A DNA stretch of 34,201 nt, from the IMG/VR virus record IMGVR_UViG_3300030114_000028, positions 1 to 34,201 of that record. The stretch is one strand, 5' to 3'. How positions within the stretch are numbered: the first letter of the stretch is position 1; the number at the start of each line of letters is the position of its first letter. The position numbers were made by a program, and so were the translations under genes. Shown here in pieces: positions 1 to 8,450 of the stretch. The stretch comes from a virus. The notes under the pieces were generated by a model, which saw only the letters and a list, made by a program, of their open reading frames with translations, did no database searches and had not been told where the DNA came from.

Positions 1-2
1 TT

Positions 3-2204
3 ACGTTCTTAAAAACTGCTGACGCTATGGAATTGGCACTTTCTCAGGATCATGTTGAGTTGGCTACACGTGCATTTAATCTTAAGAAACAACAAATGGA
101 AGAAGAGGGCAGAACCTATGAAATGTTTACTAAAGATGAAAAGGATGCTTATGTTAATATGGAAGCTGAAATATACAAAGCAAAATCTGAATACTTTCAG
201 AAAACAACACGATTAAAGAGTATGCAAGCTACTTTGGTGATGGAAGATCAGCAAGATCAAATAGCAGTAGTAGAAAGCAGTAATAAATTAAAATTAGAAC
301 AATTAAAAACAAATGCGAATTTTGATAATTTAAATTCCAAACAAAAAATTGCATTTAATAAAAAATATTCTGATCAAGATATAAAAGATCAAATGAGTTT
401 AATTAAAGCCAAAGAAAATCTAGCCGGCGCTAATGTAGAAGATTTACAAGGTCAATACGACATTTTACTTACGCAATTAAAGCAAAATAACCAAAAGATG
501 AGTGCAGAGATATCTTCTTATAATATTCAAATGTTGCAAAAACAAAATGATTCAAATCTTTTAAAATTTCAATCGGATCACAATTATGATACAATGACTT
601 TTGAAGAAAAAGTAAAGTATGATAATGATTATTTTGCATGGGATCAACAGGGAAAACAAAAAGTACTTGATTTACAAAAAAAATACAATAAAATTACAAG
701 TGATGAATACCGAATTGCAAATGAAAATTTAAAATCAGAAAAAAAGATATTCATTACTCAGCAGGCAAATACTATGATTCAACAATCTGAACTGCTATTG
801 AGTGAACAAAAATCATATCTTGATTCTCAAGTGAAATTGGACCAGGATTATGGAAATAAAAGTGTAGGATATCAACAGGAAATTACTCGTAAATTGTTCG
901 AAATACAAGCGGATCTTGATACCCGATTGGCTGAAGAACAATATAAAAATAATCAGATCGATATTGTCGCATTTCAAACAAAACTGAGTAATATTAAGGC
1001 TCAAAGAGCTGCGTTATTGGAGGCACAAAAAACAGGTTCAGAAAATGATGAACGAACTCGTATTATAGCATTAGAATCTGATACATCTGTAAAACGTCGT
1101 AAAATTCAGGATGATCTTTATTTATCAGGTAAAATATCATCATTAGAATATCAAACATCAATATTAAAAATAAATAAAGATGGATCAGACAATCAATTAG
1201 CAATTGAAATTTGGTTAGATAAAGAAAAACTGGCAACATTGCGTGAAGGATCAGAAGAACAAATTAAATTACAACAAAAAATTAATAATGAAGAGGAAAA
1301 TCTTGAGGAGAAAAAAGCAAATAGAAAAATACATGCAGAAAAAGAACTTCAAAAGAAAATAATTGAGCTTATTAAAGCCAGCGCTTCGGCTATTCAAACA
1401 ATAGGTGATGATCAGTATCAAGATAAGCTTGATAAGATTGATGCACTTAAAACAGCTAATAGTGATGCAGCAACAAAAGAAAATGATGAAATAACTAAAA
1501 AACTTAATTCAGGAATTCTATCTCAAAAAGAAGCCGATGCACAAAGTGCTGCTATCGATGCCCAAAAAACAGAAAGAGATAAACAACTAACAGCTCAAGA
1601 GAATGAAATTAAAACTAAACAGGCTATTTTTGACAAGGAATCATCAGCTTTTAATATTATTCTTTCTACAGGAGAAGCTATAATGGCGTCGGTTGCGGCG
1701 TTTCCGCTAACTGCCGGTATGCCATTTGCAGGTATTGATGCTGCTATCGGAGCGGTTGAATTAGCCGCCGTACTTGCTAAACCTCTTCCTGCATATGCTT
1801 TTGGTACATTAGACCATCCGGGAGGTCCAGCTTTAGTGGGAGAAGTAAAACCGGAAATGATACAAACTCCTGATAATAAAATAATGAAAGTTGATGTTCC
1901 TACAATTATGAGTTTACCGGCGCACACGAAGGTATTCCCTGACTATGACAAAGCGTTACAGGAAATGGCATTTAATGCTTCGATAAGATCAATGTATGAT
2001 AGTGTCCCAGATATCGAAATAAGTACGTACAACGATGCAATGATGCGTAAATATATGGGTTCGTTGGTTGGTCAGACTGAGAAACAAAATAGTAAACTTG
2101 ATAAATTAAATAATTTAGATAAACACCTTGGAGATATAGCCAATAATACAAGAAATTTAGAAGGCGTATTAAAAGGTTTGAAAAAAAATCCATGGTTTTC
2201 ATAA
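3..2204 (+). CDS. Phage tail tape-measure protein, C-terminal part (5' end outside window)
   Basis: The frame is open to the window edge, so the visible 733 codons are the C-terminal part of a longer protein. Most of it is charged, Gln/Lys/Glu-rich helical sequence likely to form long coiled coils, as expected for the protein that sets tail length. Around residues 560-595 (counted from the ATG at 27) there is a hydrophobic Ala/Gly-rich segment. It is followed by a Gly-rich DHPGGPALVGE motif and then LPAHTKVFP; this succession is typical of the C-terminus of tape-measure proteins. The position just before tail-tip and fibre genes agrees. The ATG at 27 is internal, not the real start. Confidence 0.8.
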   Translation, partial: TFLKTADAMELALSQDHVELATRAFNLKKQQMEEEGRTYEMFTKDEKDAYVNMEAEIYKAKSEYFQKTTRLKSMQATLVMEDQQDQIAVVESSNKLKLEQLKTNANFDNLNSKQKIAFNKKYSDQDIKDQMSLIKAKENLAGANVEDLQGQYDILLTQLKQNNQKMSAEISSYNIQMLQKQNDSNLLKFQSDHNYDTMTFEEKVKYDNDYFAWDQQGKQKVLDLQKKYNKITSDEYRIANENLKSEKKIFITQQANTMIQQSELLLSEQKSYLDSQVKLDQDYGNKSVGYQQEITRKLFEIQADLDTRLAEEQYKNNQIDIVAFQTKLSNIKAQRAALLEAQKTGSENDERTRIIALESDTSVKRRKIQDDLYLSGKISSLEYQTSILKINKDGSDNQLAIEIWLDKEKLATLREGSEEQIKLQQKINNEEENLEEKKANRKIHAEKELQKKIIELIKASASAIQTIGDDQYQDKLDKIDALKTANSDAATKENDEITKKLNSGILSQKEADAQSAAIDAQKTERDKQLTAQENEIKTKQAIFDKESSAFNIILSTGEAIMASVAAFPLTAGMPFAGIDAAIGAVELAAVLAKPLPAYAFGTLDHPGGPALVGEVKPEMIQTPDNKIMKVDVPTIMSLPAHTKVFPDYDKALQEMAFNASIRSMYDSVPDIEISTYNDAMMRKYMGSLVGQTEKQNSKLDKLNNLDKHLGDIANNTRNLEGVLKGLKKNPWFS

Positions 2205-2211
2205 TTATTAT

Positions 2212-2219
2212 TAACTTTG
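2212..2219 (+). promoter_or_regulatory. Bacteroidota -7 element (TAACTTTG) before the lipoprotein gene
   Basis: TAACTTTG fits the TAnnTTTG consensus and ends 22 nt before the ATG of the lipoprotein gene, in the short gap after the tape-measure stop codon. No TTTG is found at the expected -33 spacing, so the promoter may be weak. With the hairpin after the gene it forms a self-contained transcription unit. Confidence 0.45.
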
Positions 2220-2241
2220 CCGAATAAATAAATTTAAAACT

Positions 2242-2691
2242 ATGAAAAAAATAATTTTATTATTTCCTATTTTTATTATTATATTATCATCGTGCGGTTT
2301 AAGTAATCAACAAAAGGCAGAAAAGGAAGTAAAAAGATATTTACTTACAACATTGAAAAATCCGGATTCATATAAGTCTGTGAGTTATTCTGAAATAAAA
2401 CCTTATACCCTAGATTTTAAAAATACAAAAATAGGAGAATCAATGTATGAAATGTTGAGTTCTGAAATTGAAAGCATATCTTCTTCAGGTGAATCTTTTT
2501 CAAATGATCCAACCTATATTAAAGATAAATCCGAATTTGATAAAAAAGATAAGGAATATAAAAATTCAACAGAATCAAATGGTTGGATTATAATACATAA
2601 ATATAGTGGAACAAATGGAGAAGGTGCTATTATTACAGAAGTAACGACATTTTATTTAGACTCTTCATTTTATTGTGTTTACAGTAAATAA
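2242..2691 (+). CDS. Small lipoprotein, probable phage moron
   Basis: The 149-residue protein begins with a hydrophobic signal and a lipobox ending LSSC, Cys at residue 18, so it should be exported and lipidated. The mature part is polar and includes a KNPDSYKSVSYSEIKPY stretch of a kind seen in small Bacteroidota lipoproteins; I do not know a function. It sits between tape-measure and tail-tip genes, where no structural lipoprotein is expected, and has its own -7 element and a strong terminator. A lysogenic-conversion or superinfection-exclusion role is inference only. Confidence 0.8.
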   Translation: MKKIILLFPIFIIILSSCGLSNQQKAEKEVKRYLLTTLKNPDSYKSVSYSEIKPYTLDFKNTKIGESMYEMLSSEIESISSSGESFSNDPTYIKDKSEFDKKDKEYKNSTESNGWIIIHKYSGTNGEGAIITEVTTFYLDSSFYCVYSK

Positions 2692-2714
2692 ATACGATCC
2701 ATTATTCCCTTTTC

Positions 2715-2746
2715 AAATAGCCTCTACAGAAATGTAGAGGCTATTT
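2715..2746 (+). terminator. Hairpin terminator after the lipoprotein gene
   Basis: A perfect 14-bp stem (2715-2728 with 2733-2746) closes a GAAA tetraloop. The following sequence is AT-rich (ATATTTTA) without a long T run. It ends the moron transcript and lies only 13 nt before the next start codon. Confidence 0.75.
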
Positions 2747-2759
2747 ATATTTTAAGGGT

Positions 2760-5096
2760 ATGGAAAACCATATTACACCACCTAAGATTCAATACATTTT
2801 ACAGTATACGGATTCAAATAACGTACTGCAGAATATCGATGTTACCCCTGATTTCAGCACCTGGGATGCGTTTGAAACTGATATAGTTCGGGATGACCTA
2901 TCCGGGGCTTTTATTCAGATTCAGGACGGGGGTATAACATTCACCGGTGAATCATTTGAACTTGTACGCTCTATCTATGAAACACAGGGATTCAGAGCGA
3001 TTGCTAGACTCATTGTAAACCTCCGTAAAGATACATTTCCCGATTTATGGACGTACGTTCAAAAGGTATCCTTGGATCTCAATTTTGCAAAGTACGTTCG
3101 AGATAATACAACAGTGAGTTTGACCGCGAACGAGAATGGTTTAAAGGCGATGGTTAAAGCAAACGCCTCTCAGAAATATGATATACCGGTTACTGATCTA
3201 AATCCTGATACATTGGATTATGATGGGCTAGATATTAAAGAAACTCTTTCATGGTTTCCGGCACCGATAACCGGAGTGCCCGTACTTACAACTTTAACCG
3301 GATCCGTTGGAGATACGAAAACGTTTGAATTTGCGCCTGGAATACAAGCGTCAGATCAAGATGTTAATGCCAATTACCTAAACTATTTAGAACAAAAGAG
3401 TCAGGTTCTGAGCAAGGTGTATAAATCAACACCTGGTTCATGGATCACTACTGATGGCTATCAAAATTGGAACGGAACGTCGTGGGTAAATAACCTACCC
3501 ATTACCGGACCTTATTTCCCTGAATTAATTCTAAGCCCAGGATATAAAGGTTACGACCTAACCATAAAAGCACATTTAACGGCTGATTTTGGCTATCCTA
3601 TTCAAAACGCTTCTTTATATTGGGTGGAGGCGTGGGTTGATGCTCCTTCTCCTGGTCTTGATTTAGGATTTAATAGAATGAAGATATGTGATCTTCCAAC
3701 AAGTTCAACCGGAATCGATACTATTATTGATTCTACGATCGCATGTTATCCTAACTCACAAGGTAAATATCATTATCTTACAATCGTATTCGATCGCGTT
3801 CTTGCTTCTACATCTGAAGATATAGTACTTAATAAATTCGAATTTGAAACCGGTGGATTAATTCAGGCAAGTTGGACAGCAAAAGTGAGAAATAACATAA
3901 GTATTCCGATCGTATCCGAACAGAAGTTATGCCAGGATCTGATCAATAAGATAACGGGTACAAAATATGTTTATAAGGCAGTTGTAGACGAACACTTAGA
4001 GACTATCCGTATTGCAGCAGGTGAGTCTGTGCGTAACTTCCCAAAGCAGTATGTACATACCTCGCTAAGTGACTTTGCAAATTATATGAAATCATGCTGG
4101 GGTTATGAATATGAGATAACCAATAATGAGAATCTTGTAATTAATACCTACGATTTTAAAGGGGTATGGAGTGTTTTAACTCCATATTTAAAAGATAATG
4201 CAGTCAGTTTTCAAGGATCGACCTATGCCGCAATTTCCGACGTGACAGGTGGAGACTATCCATCCGGCTCAGCAAGTTGGAAAAAGATAACAGAATACAT
4301 TGTAAATGGAAATACATACACTGAATATGTAGGAGGTATAAGTATTATTCATTTTGCGCCCCGTGATAGATTCTTTGTCCCTGAAACTGTAATAACTATC
4401 CCGGAGATAAATAATATCAAGCTATCGGTCAACGAGACCTATATTTATACAGGGGTCAAGATCGGAATCGCACTCGTTCAATATCTTTCAATTAACGGAA
4501 CTGATGAGTTTAGATTTTTAGAGGAATGGTCAACCGGCGTTCAAAATGTGGTTAACGTACTGGATCTTACATCACCTTATCGAACGGATAGTTACGGTTT
4601 TCAGCTTCTTAGTGAAAAACAATTTGTAAGTAATTCAACCGATGATCAATCCGACAACGGGATATTTGTACTTCACGTCAAACTAAGTGGTGATAATTAC
4701 ATACTAGATAGGACTGCAGTTCTTACAGGTGTGGCTAGTCCACTAACGATGTTTAATGCGATATTTTCACCTCGACAATGTTTAATTCGGAATAAAAGTC
4801 TTTTGGGTATATCCACCAGTCTACTCAAATTTACCTCAACTGCCGGACAGGCAGATATAACCATAAATGGGATAGAAGAAAAGGCGGATATTTCAATCAC
4901 AGAATCATTATTTTCCCCCGATGTACTTGATATGGATGTAGGACAGATATTAGACTTACCGGCTCTTCAAAATGGGTTGGTTAGTTGTCAGTATAGAGGC
5001 GAACAATTTACAGGATATATTAAAAAACTATCTCACTTTTGGGGTTCAGATCAAAAAACAAGTTGTACGCTGTTTCTCAAGAAATTAGTATTATAA
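2760..5096 (+). CDS. Tail tip / hub-like structural protein
   Basis: This 778-residue protein follows the tape-measure gene, the usual place for distal-tail or hub proteins in siphophages. I recognise no full-length family. Residues about 470-520 resemble a small carbohydrate-binding module of the CBM5/12 type: aromatic-rich sequence with DNAVSFQGSTYAAISDV followed by a Trp. That could help contact cell-surface glycans. The C-terminal part is beta-rich. No signal peptide or membrane segment is visible. The ATG at 2760 is the first in frame after the upstream terminator. Hub assignment is from position; the sugar-binding idea is an inference from a local match. Confidence 0.65.
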   Translation: MENHITPPKIQYILQYTDSNNVLQNIDVTPDFSTWDAFETDIVRDDLSGAFIQIQDGGITFTGESFELVRSIYETQGFRAIARLIVNLRKDTFPDLWTYVQKVSLDLNFAKYVRDNTTVSLTANENGLKAMVKANASQKYDIPVTDLNPDTLDYDGLDIKETLSWFPAPITGVPVLTTLTGSVGDTKTFEFAPGIQASDQDVNANYLNYLEQKSQVLSKVYKSTPGSWITTDGYQNWNGTSWVNNLPITGPYFPELILSPGYKGYDLTIKAHLTADFGYPIQNASLYWVEAWVDAPSPGLDLGFNRMKICDLPTSSTGIDTIIDSTIACYPNSQGKYHYLTIVFDRVLASTSEDIVLNKFEFETGGLIQASWTAKVRNNISIPIVSEQKLCQDLINKITGTKYVYKAVVDEHLETIRIAAGESVRNFPKQYVHTSLSDFANYMKSCWGYEYEITNNENLVINTYDFKGVWSVLTPYLKDNAVSFQGSTYAAISDVTGGDYPSGSASWKKITEYIVNGNTYTEYVGGISIIHFAPRDRFFVPETVITIPEINNIKLSVNETYIYTGVKIGIALVQYLSINGTDEFRFLEEWSTGVQNVVNVLDLTSPYRTDSYGFQLLSEKQFVSNSTDDQSDNGIFVLHVKLSGDNYILDRTAVLTGVASPLTMFNAIFSPRQCLIRNKSLLGISTSLLKFTSTAGQADITINGIEEKADISITESLFSPDVLDMDVGQILDLPALQNGLVSCQYRGEQFTGYIKKLSHFWGSDQKTSCTLFLKKLVL

Positions 5097-5124
5097 TTAT
5101 ATTTTAAATTAAACGAGCTTTTCC

Positions 5125-5151
5125 AAGCCATCATCTAACCAGTGATGGCTT
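5125..5151 (+). terminator. Hairpin terminator between tail genes
   Basis: A 9-bp stem (5125-5133 with 5143-5151) with a 9-nt loop is followed by TTTATTTTA. The T-rich tail runs straight into the ATG of the next gene at 5159, so termination here is probably partial and would set the ratio of tail proteins. Confidence 0.65.
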
Positions 5152-5158
5152 TTATTTT

Positions 5159-6016
5159 ATGGGACAATTTATACACATATCAAAGTTTTCTTCACTCAAT
5201 TTTGAACCTACAAACGTAAAAAGTTGGGAGGATCAAGTAAGTTATTGTCAGAAAGTATTCGTTAATGATCCAATTTTAATTCAATTTGCGGCTGATTTCG
5301 ACGAAACATTCAGATATGATGTGATAAATTCCCTTGGAACGGTCATTCAAACAGGATTATTTACTATTACCGCTATAGGTGCAACTATTAATATACTCGA
5401 AAAAGAGATTACGGAACTACCTCAGGATATTTATACTCTTCGAATATACCAAACTACCCGTCAGACTCTTTTAATCGCTGAAAGCTCTCCTTTTTGCGTA
5501 ACAGATCAGGTTGATAATACAACTCTCCTTGCTTATACGAATTCTTCAAATGACTTTGATACTATTTTTATAAACGGAACTACCAGAGTCTTTAATTTTC
5601 GTTTTGAGGGTGGATTTTTAAACAGTGATACAAGTTATCTGGTTGAAAGTAATTCATTCAGGAATCAATTTCAGGAGGGCAGACAACTTTATCAAAGGCC
5701 TTATAAAACTAAAAGTCTAACAATAGGCAATGCTTTTGGTGTTCCTGATTGGGTAGCAGAAAAGATAAATTTTATATTCTGTTGTTCAAATATTTACTTA
5801 AATCGTGTAAAACACTCAAGAAGCGAAAAATCAGCTCCTGAACGAACAACTATTGAAGAGGGATATCCATTTTCAAACTTCAAACTATTACTTGAGGGCG
5901 AAGCCGAATTATATACTACCGGTATGCAAATATTTGGAAATGATTGGATCGTGAAAAAATCGAATTGGAATGGTTATGGAACATGGTTAACTAACGGAAT
6001 TATAAACAGAAATTAA
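5159..6016 (+). CDS. Phage tail-associated protein of unknown function
   Basis: A 285-residue protein, beta-rich in the first ~120 residues, where short strands alternate like an immunoglobulin-type fold (inference). No signal peptide, membrane segment or catalytic motif is visible. It lies between the hub-like protein and the fibre gene and ends one base before the fibre ATG, so it is very likely a virion tail component, perhaps a fibre connector. Confidence 0.6.
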   Translation: MGQFIHISKFSSLNFEPTNVKSWEDQVSYCQKVFVNDPILIQFAADFDETFRYDVINSLGTVIQTGLFTITAIGATINILEKEITELPQDIYTLRIYQTTRQTLLIAESSPFCVTDQVDNTTLLAYTNSSNDFDTIFINGTTRVFNFRFEGGFLNSDTSYLVESNSFRNQFQEGRQLYQRPYKTKSLTIGNAFGVPDWVAEKINFIFCCSNIYLNRVKHSRSEKSAPERTTIEEGYPFSNFKLLLEGEAELYTTGMQIFGNDWIVKKSNWNGYGTWLTNGIINRN

Positions 6017-6017
6017 T

Positions 6018-8189
6018 ATGATACTCAAGAGAATAATTCCAGACACGGGTTCAAACACTGATTACGATACAGGACTAAGTTCAGCTACTAAGTTGAATCA
6101 AAATGCTGCTGACATAGAAGCTGCTTTAACTGATGCTGAAATGAAATCTGACGAACTTGCACAAGGACTGGCAGATGAAATCACTGCTCGTGAACTTGCC
6201 GATACCGATCTCGATTCCCGGATGACGATGAATGAGATTGAAATCGAAAATATTGGATCGGCGATGGCTGACGGATTTGAAAATGAATCTACCACCCGCC
6301 AACAGGCAGATGCTTCAATAACTGCTCAAATAGCCACCAAGGTAACCCGTCAGCCTCTTGTATCCATTACCGGAACTATACAAGCTACAGCAGGCGGTCA
6401 ATACGCATACGACCCTGCTACTAAGAAAATGAATGTGTCAGGATCTAACCTAATGTGGGGAATTCAGACTACTCCATCAAACGGGGTAATATATACCTTT
6501 AACGGGACTAACTACGTTTGGGACGGAACGGCGTTAATAGAAATAGGTACAGGCGGTGGAGGAACAGGAATAAAAACCATTGCAGCCGACTACCTGACTT
6601 TTTTTGATACCTTTTTGAATTCCGGATTTTACGAAAATACTGGAAATTTAGGAGGAACTTACACGGGATTATTCACATCGCCTTTTTTAAAACAGAGGAT
6701 AGATGCAATCGACAAGATTTATATACGAACGATTGATGTAAGTGTACCAGGCGCACCTAAACCTAATTTTACAATATATGGATCTACCACTCCCGCTCCT
6801 GTAGTTGTAGAGGCATCGGAACTAAAATTGATTTTAGGACATTTATCCTATACGATTAAAGCCGATGACCCGGACAATTGGAAAATCAGCGCCGATACTG
6901 ATGGTGGCAGTATAATCTTTCCGTCATTAGGAGGAATAACGAAATCAATGACGTTCATTGTTCCAGCAACCTCTTATCCTATACTTTTTAACGAGGTGTC
7001 CATTGCAGCCGGGAATACAGTCTTTGCGATTTATACGCTGAACGCGTGGACAATAGATTCAACTATTGTAGAAATACCTATTATTCCAAATTATTCGGAC
7101 ATATCAGTTCAAAAAAAAATAGATATCGATGCATACTTATCATATAGAGCAGATGGTACGTTTATGTGTCTCGTTCCATCAGTGGTGGCTAGCGCACAGA
7201 ATGATAAGATATTTCTTTCTGCACAAGATAATAAGTTACAAATTGGTATTTATCAGGTAGTTCTTAAACGAAGCAACTACGTCATTTTAAAATTAATCGT
7301 AAGCGGATCTTCTTTAAATACTATTCGTGTTGCAGGGAGTGGAACATGGGAGAATAAATATGACGGTTTTGATTTGGCGACAATAGCGTTTGAGAAGATA
7401 GGATCGGTTAATATACCCGATAATTTGATAACGTACAACCCTATTCATTATGTGGTTGGTCAGATTGTTGACGGCGTTAAAAAAGTAGCATATGTTTTCA
7501 AAGATGGAGATGTAGGGTATGATGTAAATATTCAAAAAGGATTCATGATGCATACCCCTGCTAGTATGCTTACACGTACGTGGCAGGACGCAATGAATCT
7601 GACTTTCGCAGATAAAAGTTGGAGACTACCCACTCAAACAGAGTTGCTTTTAATTTATGAAAACAAGGTTGCAGTAGGTGAATTTGACGCTGCACCTTAT
7701 TGGACTTCGACACAAGACAGTGGAAGTACTGCTATATGTATTAATATGGGTACGGGAGCGGTTGAGTCGCATCTGCAAGGTTCAGCGTATCAAAGCCGGA
7801 ATGTATTCTTTTTTGAAAATTATGTGGGTGGAGTCAAAGAGGGTGAAATTGCCACTTATTCAGACGAAACAGGCGAAAGTATTAAGGGATCAGGGGTAAA
7901 ATTGAGCGATTTGGTTACAAAGAATAGTTTGAAGATAGGAATTTCAAAGAATGGTGCAAACGGACTTGTTAACCCTCAACTTATTCCCGCAGAAATTTAT
8001 GAACGAAAAGTTTCTACAATTAATTTAGCTTCTAATTGTTCTGATTTTTCTATAACAATCGGAGGTACTGCATACGGCAAATCATCACTATTAAATATTA
8101 TAGTTCCAATCGATACAGAGATAATAATTAACGACATAACTCCTAAGGCTGGATTAAACAATGCTAACGCAACAATTATATTAACATGA
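6018..8189 (+). CDS. Tail fibre protein with C-terminal DUF1566/C-type-lectin-like domain
   Basis: A 723-residue protein. The first ~110 residues are alpha-helical and Ala/Asp/Glu-rich (LADEITARELADTDLDSRM), a common tail-attachment stalk. A Gly-rich linker (GTGGGGTG) follows near residue 180, then beta-rich modules. At about residues 500-600 there is a DUF1566-type signature: WRLPTQTEL, then PYWTSTQDSG, then a strand pattern ending YQSRNVFFFEN. This fold belongs to the formylglycine-enzyme/C-type-lectin group and is used for ligand binding by phage fibres. The stop overlaps the next start (ATGA), indicating translational coupling. No reverse transcriptase accompanies it. Confidence 0.75.
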   Translation: MILKRIIPDTGSNTDYDTGLSSATKLNQNAADIEAALTDAEMKSDELAQGLADEITARELADTDLDSRMTMNEIEIENIGSAMADGFENESTTRQQADASITAQIATKVTRQPLVSITGTIQATAGGQYAYDPATKKMNVSGSNLMWGIQTTPSNGVIYTFNGTNYVWDGTALIEIGTGGGGTGIKTIAADYLTFFDTFLNSGFYENTGNLGGTYTGLFTSPFLKQRIDAIDKIYIRTIDVSVPGAPKPNFTIYGSTTPAPVVVEASELKLILGHLSYTIKADDPDNWKISADTDGGSIIFPSLGGITKSMTFIVPATSYPILFNEVSIAAGNTVFAIYTLNAWTIDSTIVEIPIIPNYSDISVQKKIDIDAYLSYRADGTFMCLVPSVVASAQNDKIFLSAQDNKLQIGIYQVVLKRSNYVILKLIVSGSSLNTIRVAGSGTWENKYDGFDLATIAFEKIGSVNIPDNLITYNPIHYVVGQIVDGVKKVAYVFKDGDVGYDVNIQKGFMMHTPASMLTRTWQDAMNLTFADKSWRLPTQTELLLIYENKVAVGEFDAAPYWTSTQDSGSTAICINMGTGAVESHLQGSAYQSRNVFFFENYVGGVKEGEIATYSDETGESIKGSGVKLSDLVTKNSLKIGISKNGANGLVNPQLIPAEIYERKVSTINLASNCSDFSITIGGTAYGKSSLLNIIVPIDTEIIINDITPKAGLNNANATIILT

Positions 8190-8449
8190 AAATAACAGAA
8201 ACAATAAATTTTGAGGAAAACGTATTTCTCTCAAAGCAAACTATGGAATTTCAAACATGGTACAATGATAATGTAAATGTTTTAATCAACGATACACTTG
8301 TACCTGATTCATTAGACATATTTAAACGACCTCAAAGTTATACTGTAGTTGTTGAAAAATTAACTATACAAGTTGTTCCTCAATATATTTATAGAGATCA
8401 ATCAAATTGGGCTTGCTCTGACTTCTACTTAACTATTAAATCTGTTTAA
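8186..8449 (+). CDS. Small protein coupled to the tail fibre gene
   Basis: An 87-residue protein whose ATG overlaps the stop of the fibre gene by four bases and which ends one base before the tail-spike ATG. It is rich in Asn, Val and aromatic residues and looks beta-rich. Its place between two receptor-binding-type genes suggests a fibre chaperone or small tail subunit, but no family is recognised. Confidence 0.55.
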   Translation: MKITETINFEENVFLSKQTMEFQTWYNDNVNVLINDTLVPDSLDIFKRPQSYTVVVEKLTIQVVPQYIYRDQSNWACSDFYLTIKSV

Positions 8450-8450
8450 T

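Noticed and set aside
1595-1927. A - strand reading frame of 110 codons inside the tape-measure gene
   Set aside because: It is a shadow of a strongly coding + strand gene in a compositionally biased stretch, without a start signal.
7600-7850. A diversity-generating retroelement acting on the fibre
   Set aside because: The domain type fits, but I found no reverse transcriptase frame and no second copy of the C-terminal fibre sequence in the window.
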